Positions 1 through 7,943 of a stretch of 64,000 nucleotides of DNA are shown here, piece by piece (the stretch's first letter is position 1; the number at the start of each line of letters is the position of its first letter). The stretch is from NCBI GenBank assembly GCA_021738565.1, contig JAIPBT010000004.1, positions 1 through 64,000 on the forward strand. The letters run 5' to 3'. The stretch comes from Bacteroidales bacterium. Lineage in GTDB: Bacteria > Bacteroidota > Bacteroidia > Bacteroidales > GCA-2748055. Both the position numbers and the translations under genes were made by a program. A model generated the notes under the pieces. The model saw only the letters and a list, made by a program, of their open reading frames with translations. It made no database searches and was not told the origin of the DNA.

Positions 1-118
1 GGACTGCATACAGTGTTGTTAGGAATAAAACACCATATGACCAAGATCATGTATGTTTAGATCCCAGGGAAAGAAAAATAAATAGCTCCTTAAAAAAAGT
101 GGTTTGAAAGCTTGGAAT

Positions 119-850
119 TTAATAGAGTATATACCCCATGGAAAGTACCACTGCGTCCATTTCCATTATAGTGCCGTCTTCCAACTCGATGGACTCAACC
201 TTCTGATCACCAATGACCCTTTGGATCCCTTTCCCGGTAACAATATTTACCCCTCTTTTTTCAAGCATTTCATGGATCCTCGAAGAAAGCTCCTCATCGA
301 AGGCAAGGTTGAGGATCTGGGGAAGCTTTTCAATCAATGTTACATTAATACCGCGTTTGTTCAATTCGTCTGACAATTCCACACCGATGAAACCGGCTCC
401 GATTACAGCTACATTTTTCATGGATTTCAATGTAGTATTCATATTGTCAAGGTATCCCTTCTCTTTTGGGATCGTAAAAACATTCTCCAGGTCCGCCCCT
501 TTCAACCATGAAGGTTTTACAGGTGTTGATCCGGTTGCTACAACAAGCTTTTTGTACCTAATAAATTCCCCGCTTGCAAACTCTACCTGGTGCTTATCAC
601 TATGAATTTTTATAGCTTCATCAACAATTGATTTGATACCATTCTTCTCCATGGAAGCATCAACTGGCATGAGATTTTTTTCACTGTTTTCCATTGTGCC
701 GAATATATACGGTATCCCGCATGGAACCATCACCTCCTTTTGCTTCTTTACCAGTGTGAACTCTTTATCAGGAAAATGAGATTTTCCCGTCAGGGCAGTC
801 ACCATACCAGCAGCACTGCCGCCCACAATTAATACATCTGTCGTTTTCAT
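119..850 (-). CDS. CoA-disulfide-reductase-like FAD/NAD(P) oxidoreductase, C-terminally truncated (probable pseudogene)
   Basis: The 243-residue product starts with an FAD-binding Rossmann motif (VGGSAAG, about residues 9-15). It has the single redox cysteine of CoA-disulfide/NADH-oxidase type reductases in VPCGIPY (near residue 44) and a second dinucleotide fold (VIGAGFIGVE, about residue 149). Members of this family normally run to 430-570 residues. This frame stops at VVLSMGYILY, where intact members continue into the FAD-contact and dimerisation domains. I saw nothing resembling those domains between position 1 and 118. It is most likely a broken gene that cannot fold fully; a short functional paralogue is less likely. 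No operon partner is visible. Confidence 0.65.
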   Translation of the reverse strand: MKTTDVLIVGGSAAGMVTALTGKSHFPDKEFTLVKKQKEVMVPCGIPYIFGTMENSEKNLMPVDASMEKNGIKSIVDEAIKIHSDKHQVEFASGEFIRYKKLVVATGSTPVKPSWLKGADLENVFTIPKEKGYLDNMNTTLKSMKNVAVIGAGFIGVELSDELNKRGINVTLIEKLPQILNLAFDEELSSRIHEMLEKRGVNIVTGKGIQRVIGDQKVESIELEDGTIMEMDAVVLSMGYILY

Positions 851-1212
851 CCGCTTACAGTTTTTTAATTATTAATAATTGTATATATAGAAGAATTGCT
901 AATTCTTCACGATTTGACACTGCTAGAAATAATTATGACAAGGAAACAAAGAGAATTATTTCCCCTAAATCAGATCGATACCCCTCCGTTTATTGCACCT
1001 TTATTGCTCAGGCCATAAGGTTTAAAATCCCAAATTTTAATAGGAAATTACTCTTTTTAAGGTATTAAGGTATTATTGACCTGGGAGCCTTGGGTATTTA
1101 AATACTAGCTCACCACAAAGATAATGAACTATTGTTCATTTCAGCAATTATTGTGAAAAAATTAACAATAAGGTGAAAATATTTTTGTTTTTGTGAAAAA
1201 GACTTGATAATT

Positions 1213-1237
1213 CCGACATTCGCTGTCGTTTGTCGGG
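1213..1237. repeat. GC-rich intergenic hairpin repeat, copy 1
   Basis: A 25-nt imperfect palindrome that opens CCGACA and closes TGTCGG. Its reverse complement matches the hairpin at 16479-16503 over 24 positions with three differences, all transitions. In both places GTGAGACG octamers lie next to it, so hairpin and octamers seem to travel together. Confidence 0.6.
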
Positions 1238-1250
1238 ACCAGCAAAATCA

Positions 1251-1277
1251 GTGAGACGGTGAGACGGTGAGGCGGTT
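1251..1277. repeat. Octanucleotide tandem repeat (GTGAGACG)n, short array
   Basis: About three consecutive copies of an 8-bp unit GTGAGACG, the last altered to GTGAGGCG. The same unit occurs near 16454-16480 (opposite strand) and in a longer array at 33377-33469. Confidence 0.6.
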
Positions 1278-1463
1278 CGTCAGTTTATAACCAACGAAAC
1301 TAGCTTAAAAGTATTTGATATACTGCATCACCGCATCTTTTAGTAGCCGTAGCCTTGGCGAAAGCTACACCGCATCACAATTAAAGCCAGAAGCCAGGTG
1401 CCAAAAACCCGTCTAACCAGCTAACTAGTAACCAGTAACAATTTATCCAGCAACCAGTATTCA

Positions 1464-1491
1464 AGATCCTTCTGGTTGACCCGCCAGGGCT
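1464..1491. repeat. 28-bp direct repeat of the tRNA-Gln 3' end (copy outside the tRNA)
   Basis: Positions 1464-1491 are identical to 1590-1617. The second copy covers the CCA end, the acceptor 3' strand and part of the T arm of tRNA-Gln, plus 9 nt of downstream flank. A detached copy of a tRNA 3' end is typical of a site-specific integration scar (att site), but no integrase remains between the copies, which are only 126 bp apart. Confidence 0.6.
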
Positions 1492-1560
1492 TCCCGATAT
1501 CCGCTCCTGCGTCGCCCAATCGGGACAGGCTTCTCGCCCTGGCTGCTATTTCTCTGAAAA

Positions 1561-1597
1561 ATAAAAAAGGACCTCCCTTTTACTCCTGGAGATCCTT
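1561..1597 (-). terminator. Rho-independent terminator of tRNA-Gln
   Basis: On the minus strand a 9-bp stem (arms at 1588-1596 and 1568-1576, one G-U pair) closes an 11-nt loop and is followed directly by a run of T (minus strand of 1563-1568). It begins 3 nt beyond the CCA end of tRNA-Gln. Confidence 0.75.
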
Positions 1598-1598
1598 C

Positions 1599-1674
1599 TG
1601 GTTGACCCGCCAGGGCTCGAACCTGGACTCTTCTGAACCAAAATCAGACGTGTTGCCAATTACACTACGGGTCA
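1599..1674 (-). tRNA. tRNA-Gln (anticodon TTG)
   Basis: The minus strand folds into a full cloverleaf of 76 nt with encoded CCA. It has acceptor stem TGACCCG/CGGGTCA with the U1-A72 pair characteristic of glutamine tRNAs. The anticodon stem TCTGA/TCAGA closes loop TTTTGGT, giving anticodon TTG. The T arm is CCAGG-TTCGAGC-CCTGG. A terminator hairpin lies immediately downstream, and a 28-bp copy of its 3' end lies at 1464-1491. Confidence 0.95.
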
Positions 1675-1799
1675 ATCGGGTTGCAAATTTATAATATTTC
1701 TTTTTGATAATAAAATATCTTTTTGCTTTCGACTGATATTTTTGGATTTGAGATCTGACCGGGCCTCTTTTCAACACGAACTGTTGATAAATAACAGCC

Positions 1800-2519
1800 T
1801 CAGGCAATTATTGCCGCATCCCTTAATTTCTTCCTGCGCATTTTATAATCAGGCAGCAATGTACCCAATGCATCCCAGAATGCACTGCTGTGGTTCCTAT
1901 GTATCGTATGCGTTAACTCGTGCAGGCATACGTATTCAACCAGGTCCGGATCCAGAAATGCCAGTCCGCTGCTGAGGCTGATGTTGTTTTTTGGCGAGCA
2001 GCTCCCCCATCGCGTTTTCATTCTTTTTACATTTAAACGACCGAAAGGCAGTTGAACCTCCTCAGAAAACCCGTCCATCAACCCGGGCAGCATTCTTTTT
2101 GCTTCCAGGAATCCAATATCTGCAACAATTTCTTTTAATCCGTTCCTGTATTCACTGCTGTTTGCAATCAACCCCGAAGGCACATTCAAAATGTAATCCC
2201 TCCCTTTCATGTCCGTAGAAAAATGGTTGTTCCCGCCCTGTACTATCTCAATGTTACTGCTCAACATGGATATCCTACTTCCGGGCAGCCACAGATATTC
2301 ACCATCATTCCTGCTCTCAATTTGCCCTTTTTTCTTTATGATCCATCCATATTTATCAATTACAAATTGCTCCGCTTTCTGAAAACTGCACCAACCCGGA
2401 ACGGTCACACGTACATTACTTTCCCTGTCTATTCGAATGGAAAGATTCCTGGCACGCATATTCTTTTTATACGCAATCTCCCCCAAACTCTGATAATTAA
2501 CTAATTTTAAGTCTTTCAT
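1800..2519 (-). CDS. YgjP-like (DUF45) zinc metallopeptidase
   Basis: A 239-residue protein of the YgjP/DUF45 group, which has an M48/SprT-like metallopeptidase fold. The zinc motif HELTH (H200, E201, H204) is followed by a third likely ligand at H210 (RNHSSAFW). The typical KTRWGSC motif sits at 168-174. There is no signal peptide, so it is probably cytoplasmic. Substrates of the family are poorly known. Length is close to the usual 230-240. It is transcribed towards tRNA-Gln, about 125 bp away, and diverges from the efflux genes at 2578. Confidence 0.85.
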   Translation of the reverse strand: MKDLKLVNYQSLGEIAYKKNMRARNLSIRIDRESNVRVTVPGWCSFQKAEQFVIDKYGWIIKKKGQIESRNDGEYLWLPGSRISMLSSNIEIVQGGNNHFSTDMKGRDYILNVPSGLIANSSEYRNGLKEIVADIGFLEAKRMLPGLMDGFSEEVQLPFGRLNVKRMKTRWGSCSPKNNISLSSGLAFLDPDLVEYVCLHELTHTIHRNHSSAFWDALGTLLPDYKMRRKKLRDAAIIA

Positions 2520-2577
2520 TCTTTCAGAAACAATCCTTTTATTTATCTTTAGAAGTTTGAATCAAAAATAATATAAC

Positions 2578-3948
2578 ATGCCAAAATATACCATCCCGGT
2601 ACTCATTATTCTTTTCTCATTTTTTCCCGGTGCAACTGCACAGGATCAGACCTGGAGCCTGGAAGACTGCATCAAATATGCCATGGAGAACAACATTGCG
2701 ATCAAACAGACCATGTTGAATACTGAATACAATCAGAACATTCTTGAACAATCAAAAATGTCCAGGTTGCCCAACCTGAATGCAAGCAGCGGTTATACCT
2801 ATTCCTTTGGAAGGGCGCTCGACCAGACTACCTATGAATTCACAGACAACCAGCAGATCAATTCGATAAGTGTAAATGTAAATTCCGGGGCAAACCTTTT
2901 CAATGGCTTTCAGAAGAAAAATACCATTGAGCAGAACAGGATCAACCTGATGGCCAGTTATGAAAATGTGGAAAAGATCAGGAATGATATCTCCCTGAAC
3001 ATTGCAGCAGCATATTTGCAGATCCTTTTCAATGAAGAATTGCTGGTGGTAGCAAAAAACCAGCTTGAGATCACAAGGCAGCAGGTCGAACGAACTGATA
3101 AAATGGTTGAGGCCGGAAAACTTGCACGTGGCAGTGCACTTGAGATACAGGCACAGTATGCATCAGAAGAACTCAATGTTGTGAATACAGACAACCAGCT
3201 GCTCCTATCGTACCTAAACCTTCAACAGATCCTTGATCTCCCATATGATCCGGGGTTTTTGATCGAAATTCCCGACCTGCCTGCCCCTGACGAGGGCCCG
3301 ATCATCATCAATACGAAAGATGTCTATGAATCTGCACAGCAGATCATGCCGCAGATCAAATCCGCTGAATACAACCTGGAAGCTGCTCAAAAGGAGCTGT
3401 CCATCTCAACAGGCATGCGCTACCCTACACTTTCTCTTTCCGGAAATTACAATTCCGGGTATTCCGACATCAGGGAAAAAGTGGTCGGAACCGATGAACT
3501 GGGTGTTCCGATAATGGGTAAATATCCATTTTTCGAACAGGTCAATGACAACCTGAGTGTTGGCATTGGATTTAACCTTCGGATCCCGGTTTTTAACGGG
3601 TTCCAGGTGAAATCTGCAATTGCAAATGCAAAGATCGGCATTGAAAATTCCAGGCTGGAACTTCAGAACGAAAAAAACACGCTCTACCGGGATATCCAGC
3701 AGTCACATGCTGACGCGGTCGCAGCACTTAAAAAATTTGAATCCACGAAAAAGGCACTGATCTCTATGGAGGAATCATTTAAATATACTGAGAAAAAATT
3801 TGAGGTTGGCCTTGTCAATACCGTTGATTACAACACCTCTAAAAACCAGCTTACCATGACACAATCGGACCTGCTACAGGCCAAATACGACTTTATCTTT
3901 AAAACCAGGATCCTGAATTTTTACAAGGGTGAACCCATAACATTTTAA
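2578..3948 (+). CDS. TolC-family outer-membrane efflux protein
   Basis: A 456-residue outer-membrane factor with a signal peptide ending near AQ (residues 21-22). It has the two repeated alpha-helical hairpins of TolC proteins. The first begins WSLEDCIKYAMENN (about residue 26), a standard start for this family in Bacteroidota. It should form a trimeric channel that works with a periplasmic adaptor, and the adaptor is encoded 23 bp downstream. A TATCTTTA box near 2543 (7 of 8 matches to the Bacteroidota -7 element) is a possible promoter. No inner-membrane pump gene follows, so the substrate cannot be guessed. Confidence 0.93.
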   Translation: MPKYTIPVLIILFSFFPGATAQDQTWSLEDCIKYAMENNIAIKQTMLNTEYNQNILEQSKMSRLPNLNASSGYTYSFGRALDQTTYEFTDNQQINSISVNVNSGANLFNGFQKKNTIEQNRINLMASYENVEKIRNDISLNIAAAYLQILFNEELLVVAKNQLEITRQQVERTDKMVEAGKLARGSALEIQAQYASEELNVVNTDNQLLLSYLNLQQILDLPYDPGFLIEIPDLPAPDEGPIIINTKDVYESAQQIMPQIKSAEYNLEAAQKELSISTGMRYPTLSLSGNYNSGYSDIREKVVGTDELGVPIMGKYPFFEQVNDNLSVGIGFNLRIPVFNGFQVKSAIANAKIGIENSRLELQNEKNTLYRDIQQSHADAVAALKKFESTKKALISMEESFKYTEKKFEVGLVNTVDYNTSKNQLTMTQSDLLQAKYDFIFKTRILNFYKGEPITF

Positions 3949-3971
3949 AACAACACATTAGCAATCACACT

Positions 3972-5294
3972 ATGAAATCAAAAAAAATACTCATCATCTT
4001 TGCCGTTCTGGCAGTTGTTCTGATTATTTTCCTGGCCATAGGAAAAAAAGCAGGGTGGATCGGAGATGAAGGATACATCAAAGTTGCCGTTGAAGTAGGA
4101 GAACAGAGAAATATCACCGAGATCATTACTGCAAACGGAAAGATACAACCGGAAATCGAAGTCAAGATCTCACCCGATGTATCCGGGGAAATTGTTGAGC
4201 TTGCTGTTAAAGAGGGCGACAATGTTGAAAAGGGACAATTCCTGTTGAAAATAAAACCCGACAATTACATTATGATCAGGAACAGGACAGAAGCTTCACT
4301 CAACAATTCAAAGGCACGCCTCAAGCAGGCTGAAGCACAATTGCAGATGAGCAAGCTGAGCTATGAAAGGAACAATAAACTGTATGCAGACAATACGATC
4401 TCAGATGCTGAATATGAGCAATCCCGAACCAACTATGAAACAGCCCTGGCAGAAAAGGAGGCCGCTGAGTTCTCCGTGGCAAGTGCAAGCGCTGCACTCC
4501 AGGAGGCAGAGGAAAACCTTCAGAAAACATCCATATATGCCCCTATGAACGGTACCATTTCAGCATTAAATGTTGAACTGGGTGAAAGGGTAGTCGGCAC
4601 CGAACTTATGTCAGGAACCGAGATACTCAGGCTGGCTGATCTGAGCAAAATGGAAGTGGAAGTCGAGGTAAATGAAAATGACATTGTTAGGGTCGCCTAC
4701 ATGGACACTGCCATCATTGAAGTGGATGCCTACCTGGATAAAAAGTTCAAAGGGGTGATCACTGAAATTCCTGTATCCGCCAATGTAACGGGACTTACAA
4801 CCGACCAGGTTACCAATTTCAACGTCAAGATCAGGCTGCTTCCTGAATCTTACCGGGACAAGGTCACGGCTACAAATCCTTATCCGCTGCGTCCCGGAAT
4901 GTCAGCCACAGCTGATATCCAAACAGAAGTCAGAACCAATGTATATTCCATACCGGTGCAGGCAGTAACCACGCGGGTACCTATCGACCAGGAAGAAGAA
5001 AACGGATCGGAAGAAGGGGGGGGAAACAAAAAGGACGGCTCCGACACAAATCTAAAAACAGAGACCGGGGAAAAAGAGAAAATTACCGTTGTATTTGTGG
5101 TTGATGACGGAAAGGCGGTCATGAAACCGGTAAAAACAGGCATACAGGACAATACCTATATTGAAACCCTGGAAGGTCTCGATCCTGATGCTGAAGTGAT
5201 CATCGCCCCTTATTCAGCCATCTCAAAAGACTTGTCCGATGGTACAGCAATTGAAGTTGTGCCAAGGGACCGCCTCTATTCCGATGAGAAATAA
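3972..5294 (+). CDS. Efflux periplasmic adaptor (HlyD/MFP family)
   Basis: A 440-residue membrane-fusion protein with an N-terminal membrane anchor (about residues 5-24). The biotinyl-lipoyl-like half motifs lie around PEIEVKISPDVSGEIVEL and VKEGDNVEKGQ (about 55-85). A long coiled-coil hairpin follows (about 95-180), then beta-barrel and membrane-proximal domains. A charged Glu/Gly/Lys-rich insert lies around residues 335-365. It bridges an inner-membrane pump to the TolC protein encoded just upstream. It is followed after 17 bp by tsaB rather than by an ABC or RND permease, so its pump must be elsewhere. Confidence 0.92.
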   Translation: MKSKKILIIFAVLAVVLIIFLAIGKKAGWIGDEGYIKVAVEVGEQRNITEIITANGKIQPEIEVKISPDVSGEIVELAVKEGDNVEKGQFLLKIKPDNYIMIRNRTEASLNNSKARLKQAEAQLQMSKLSYERNNKLYADNTISDAEYEQSRTNYETALAEKEAAEFSVASASAALQEAEENLQKTSIYAPMNGTISALNVELGERVVGTELMSGTEILRLADLSKMEVEVEVNENDIVRVAYMDTAIIEVDAYLDKKFKGVITEIPVSANVTGLTTDQVTNFNVKIRLLPESYRDKVTATNPYPLRPGMSATADIQTEVRTNVYSIPVQAVTTRVPIDQEEENGSEEGGGNKKDGSDTNLKTETGEKEKITVVFVVDDGKAVMKPVKTGIQDNTYIETLEGLDPDAEVIIAPYSAISKDLSDGTAIEVVPRDRLYSDEK

Positions 5295-5311
5295 TTTGCT
5301 ATTTTTGGCGC

Positions 5312-6028
5312 ATGGATGCACCTCTTATCCTGCATATCGAAACCGCTGCCAATATTTGTTCGGTTGCCCTGAGCAAAGGAAATGATCTGTTGGCAGAACA
5401 ATCAAGCAGTGAAGAAAGGTCCCATGCCAGGATCCTTACCGTATTCATCGAAAAGGTACTCACGATATCCGGAGTATCAGCCGGGGACCTCGATGCCATC
5501 GCAGTGAGCAAAGGCCCGGGATCCTATACCGGTCTGAGGATTGGCGTTTCAGTAACCAAGGGCATTGCTTATGCACACAACATCCCTGTAATAGGCATCA
5601 ACACACTGAGGTCACTTGCCTCCGGCGCAAAAAAGAATCCCGGGGTCGCCGGTCTTCTTGAAGAACATCCCGGCGCACTTCTTTGTCCGATGCTGGATGC
5701 AAGGCGAATGGAAGTCTTTTGCGCCCTCTATACACCAGGCATTGAAACAATCGAACCCGTTAAGGCGCTGATTGTTGATGAGCAGAGTTTTCTCGAACAC
5801 CTGAAAACAAACCACCTCCTTTTCTTTGGTAACGGATCCAACAAGGTAAATTCAATCATAAAGCATTCCAATGCTCATTTTATCGGTGAAATTGATCCCC
5901 ACGCTGAAAATATGATCCCTCTTGCCCTTGATTCCTACAAGGAACAGGAATTTGAAAATACGGCATACTTTGAACCTTTCTACCTGAAAGATTTTATAGC
6001 TACCGTTCCTAAAAAGAAGGTCCTCTGA
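5312..6028 (+). CDS. tsaB: tRNA threonylcarbamoyladenosine biosynthesis protein TsaB
   Basis: A 238-residue ASKHA-fold protein that acts with TsaD and TsaE to make t6A37 in tRNAs reading ANN codons. The N-terminal motif ILHIETAANICSVAL and the signature SKGPGSYTGLRIG (about residues 67-80) are diagnostic for TsaB. Length fits the family (about 230). It lies 17 bp after the efflux adaptor gene and probably shares its transcript, with no functional link implied. A separate promoter for efp lies in the following gap. Confidence 0.95.
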   Translation: MDAPLILHIETAANICSVALSKGNDLLAEQSSSEERSHARILTVFIEKVLTISGVSAGDLDAIAVSKGPGSYTGLRIGVSVTKGIAYAHNIPVIGINTLRSLASGAKKNPGVAGLLEEHPGALLCPMLDARRMEVFCALYTPGIETIEPVKALIVDEQSFLEHLKTNHLLFFGNGSNKVNSIIKHSNAHFIGEIDPHAENMIPLALDSYKEQEFENTAYFEPFYLKDFIATVPKKKVL

Positions 6029-6040
6029 TAATCTGTACTG

Positions 6041-6072
6041 TTTGCCATAAAACAATTAATTTCCTTAATTTG
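6041..6072 (+). promoter_or_regulatory. Bacteroidota-type promoter for efp
   Basis: TTTG at 6041-6044, a 20-bp spacer and TTAATTTG at 6065-6072 (7 of 8 matches to TAnnTTTG) match the Bacteroidota -33/-7 arrangement. The efp start codon is 32 nt downstream. Confidence 0.65.
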
Positions 6073-6104
6073 CAGTCTTTTACAGAAACTAGAACAAATA
6101 ACAA

Positions 6105-6674
6105 ATGGCAACTACTTCAGATTTCAGGAACGGACTGGTCCTTGAATACAACAACGACCTCTATGCGATTGTACAATTTCAGCATGTTAAACCCGGGAAA
6201 GGACCGGCTTTTGTGAGGACAAAACTAAAAAGTCTGACAACAGGCAAAGTGATCGACAATACCTTCACCGCAGGAGTGAAAGTCAATACAGCAAGGGTGG
6301 AAAGAAGACCCTATCAATTCCTGTACAAGGACGACCTGGGACACAGCTTTATGCACCTTGAAACTTTTGAACAGATCGTATTGGAAGAGAACCTTATCGA
6401 AAACGCAGATCTCATGAAAGAGGGACAGGAAGTCGAGATCGTGGTGCATGCCGATAATGAAACACCATTGTCCTGTGAACTGCCCCCATTTGTAGAATTA
6501 CAGATCACCTATTCCGAACCCGGAGTGAAAGGAGATACTTCTTCCTCCACAGCCCTGAAACCTGCAACACTTGAGACGGGCGCCAGTGTTATGGTACCGA
6601 TATTCGTTGAGCAGGGAGAGGTGATCAAAGTAGATACGCGCGACAGGTCTTACTCAGAAAGGGTTAAGAAATAA
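6105..6674 (+). CDS. efp: Translation elongation factor P
   Basis: The 189-residue protein aligns throughout with EF-P: an N-terminal KOW-like domain and two OB domains ending in the signature [15 protein letters not shown] enters the ribosomal E site and relieves stalling at consecutive prolines. The loop that carries the modified residue in other bacteria is KPGKGPAF, with K32 at the tip. Whether this lysine is modified cannot be told, and no epmA/epmB gene is in the window. It has its own promoter and is followed after 35 bp by a PP2C phosphatase gene. Confidence 0.97.
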   Translation: MATTSDFRNGLVLEYNNDLYAIVQFQHVKPGKGPAFVRTKLKSLTTGKVIDNTFTAGVKVNTARVERRPYQFLYKDDLGHSFMHLETFEQIVLEENLIENADLMKEGQEVEIVVHADNETPLSCELPPFVELQITYSEPGVKGDTSSSTALKPATLETGASVMVPIFVEQGEVIKVDTRDRSYSERVKK

Positions 6675-6709
6675 ATCTTATCTTTAATCGTTGAAAACAT
6701 TAAATCTGC

Positions 6710-7936
6710 ATGGCCGGGTCCTATTCACGCAAGGAAATGTCAAAGATCAAGCTGGATGCTCTGCTTGATATCACCCTGGCTATCAATAACAATGTCTCCA
6801 TAGATGAACTTACGGGGAAGCTCAAGAACCTGCTGACTGAAAAGCTGTCTATAGGTCAGTTAATGATCATCAAGCTTGGGGAAAAGTGGGAATGCATCCT
6901 TAATTCAGGTTATTCAAAGAATTTTTTTGAAAAAATCGATATTCAAAAGGACCTCTTCAAATACAAGGAGATCAAGTATTTCATGTCCGAGCCCGACCGT
7001 TTCCCCGAACCGGTTGAGATCGTAATGCCGGTTACCGACAATGACAAACCCATTGCATTTGTCCTGCTTGGCGATATTGAAGAGGAAGGAGAGGGGATGA
7101 GCCCGATCCTTAAACATGTACGCTATGTCCGGACAATCGCCAACATCATTATCGTGGCAATAGAAAACAAGAGGTTGTTTGAAAAATCATTGCGGCAGGA
7201 AGCGCTGAAAAAGGAGATGGAACTGGCCAGTAAAATGCAGAACATGCTGATCCCGAAAGAGGAGCAGCTGCCATCAAACGAATGCATTGAAATGGCAGCA
7301 TTTTACCACCCACACTTTGATGTGGGAGGTGATTATTACGATGTTGTCATACTCAATGAAAAGGAGATAGGATTCTGCATTGCAGATGTATCCGGCAAAG
7401 GGATCTCGGCTGCCATCCTGATGTCCAATTTCCAGGCAAACCTTCAGGCTCTTTTTAAAGTAGATATCAAGCTTGAGGAACTGGTAACCAAACTAAACAA
7501 ACGGGTGATCGACAGCGCAGGAGGGGAAAAATTCATTACCCTTTTCCTTGGAAAATACAATTGTGAAACGAAATCTCTATTGTACGTCAATGCAGGACAT
7601 AATCCTCCCCTTCTTTACAAAATGAAAAGCAAGGAAATGGTTTACCTGAGGGATGGATCGGTAGGAATGGGAATGATGGATGAATTGCCCTTTCTGAATA
7701 TACAGTCTATCCAAATAAATGAACCTTCAAAATTGCTTTGTTTCACCGATGGACTCGTGGAGGTGATCGATGATTCAGGAGTGGAATTTGGAACTGAAAA
7801 GATCGAAGTTGAACTGAGGAACAACGAACCCATCAGAAAAAACATCGATACCATCATTGAAAAGCAGGGGATTCTGAAGGGAAGCGCTTCGATATTCGAT
7901 GACATCTCGATCTTAAGCGCTCAATTCCCGGGGTAA
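6710..7936 (+). CDS. GAF-like domain plus SpoIIE/PP2C serine phosphatase
   Basis: A 408-residue soluble protein. Residues about 15-155 look like a GAF-type sensor. A short helical linker (about 158-182) leads into a SpoIIE-type PP2C domain with metal-binding acidic motifs GGDYYD (206-211) and ADVSGKG (225-231), and later CFTDGLVE and DDISIL near the C-terminus. Such proteins dephosphorylate anti-sigma-antagonist-like partners or other regulators. No partner STAS or RsbW gene is nearby. A second SpoIIE protein with a different sensor lies at 41415. It ends 7 bp from the convergent O-antigen ligase gene. Confidence 0.85.
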   Translation: MAGSYSRKEMSKIKLDALLDITLAINNNVSIDELTGKLKNLLTEKLSIGQLMIIKLGEKWECILNSGYSKNFFEKIDIQKDLFKYKEIKYFMSEPDRFPEPVEIVMPVTDNDKPIAFVLLGDIEEEGEGMSPILKHVRYVRTIANIIIVAIENKRLFEKSLRQEALKKEMELASKMQNMLIPKEEQLPSNECIEMAAFYHPHFDVGGDYYDVVILNEKEIGFCIADVSGKGISAAILMSNFQANLQALFKVDIKLEELVTKLNKRVIDSAGGEKFITLFLGKYNCETKSLLYVNAGHNPPLLYKMKSKEMVYLRDGSVGMGMMDELPFLNIQSIQINEPSKLLCFTDGLVEVIDDSGVEFGTEKIEVELRNNEPIRKNIDTIIEKQGILKGSASIFDDISILSAQFPG

Positions 7937-7943
7937 TTCATGG

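Larger units (their letters stand above)
851..1463. other. Repeat-rich intergenic region without a convincing gene
   Basis: No open frame here looks like a protein. The stretch holds an AT-rich leader, a small perfect hairpin (ATGAAC-TATT-GTTCAT, near 1123-1138), a 25-nt GC-rich hairpin at 1213-1237 that recurs near 16479, an octanucleotide repeat (GTGAGACG, from about 1251), a short inverted repeat around GTAGCC/GCTAC near 1342-1365, and a tract of CCAG/AACCAG words from about 1390. It reads as a build-up of mobile or slippage-prone intergenic repeats. Confidence 0.6.

Noticed and set aside
1476..1694. An open frame on the plus strand across the tRNA-Gln region
   Set aside because: It runs through the tRNA, its terminator and the duplicated tRNA end, and has no family-like composition.
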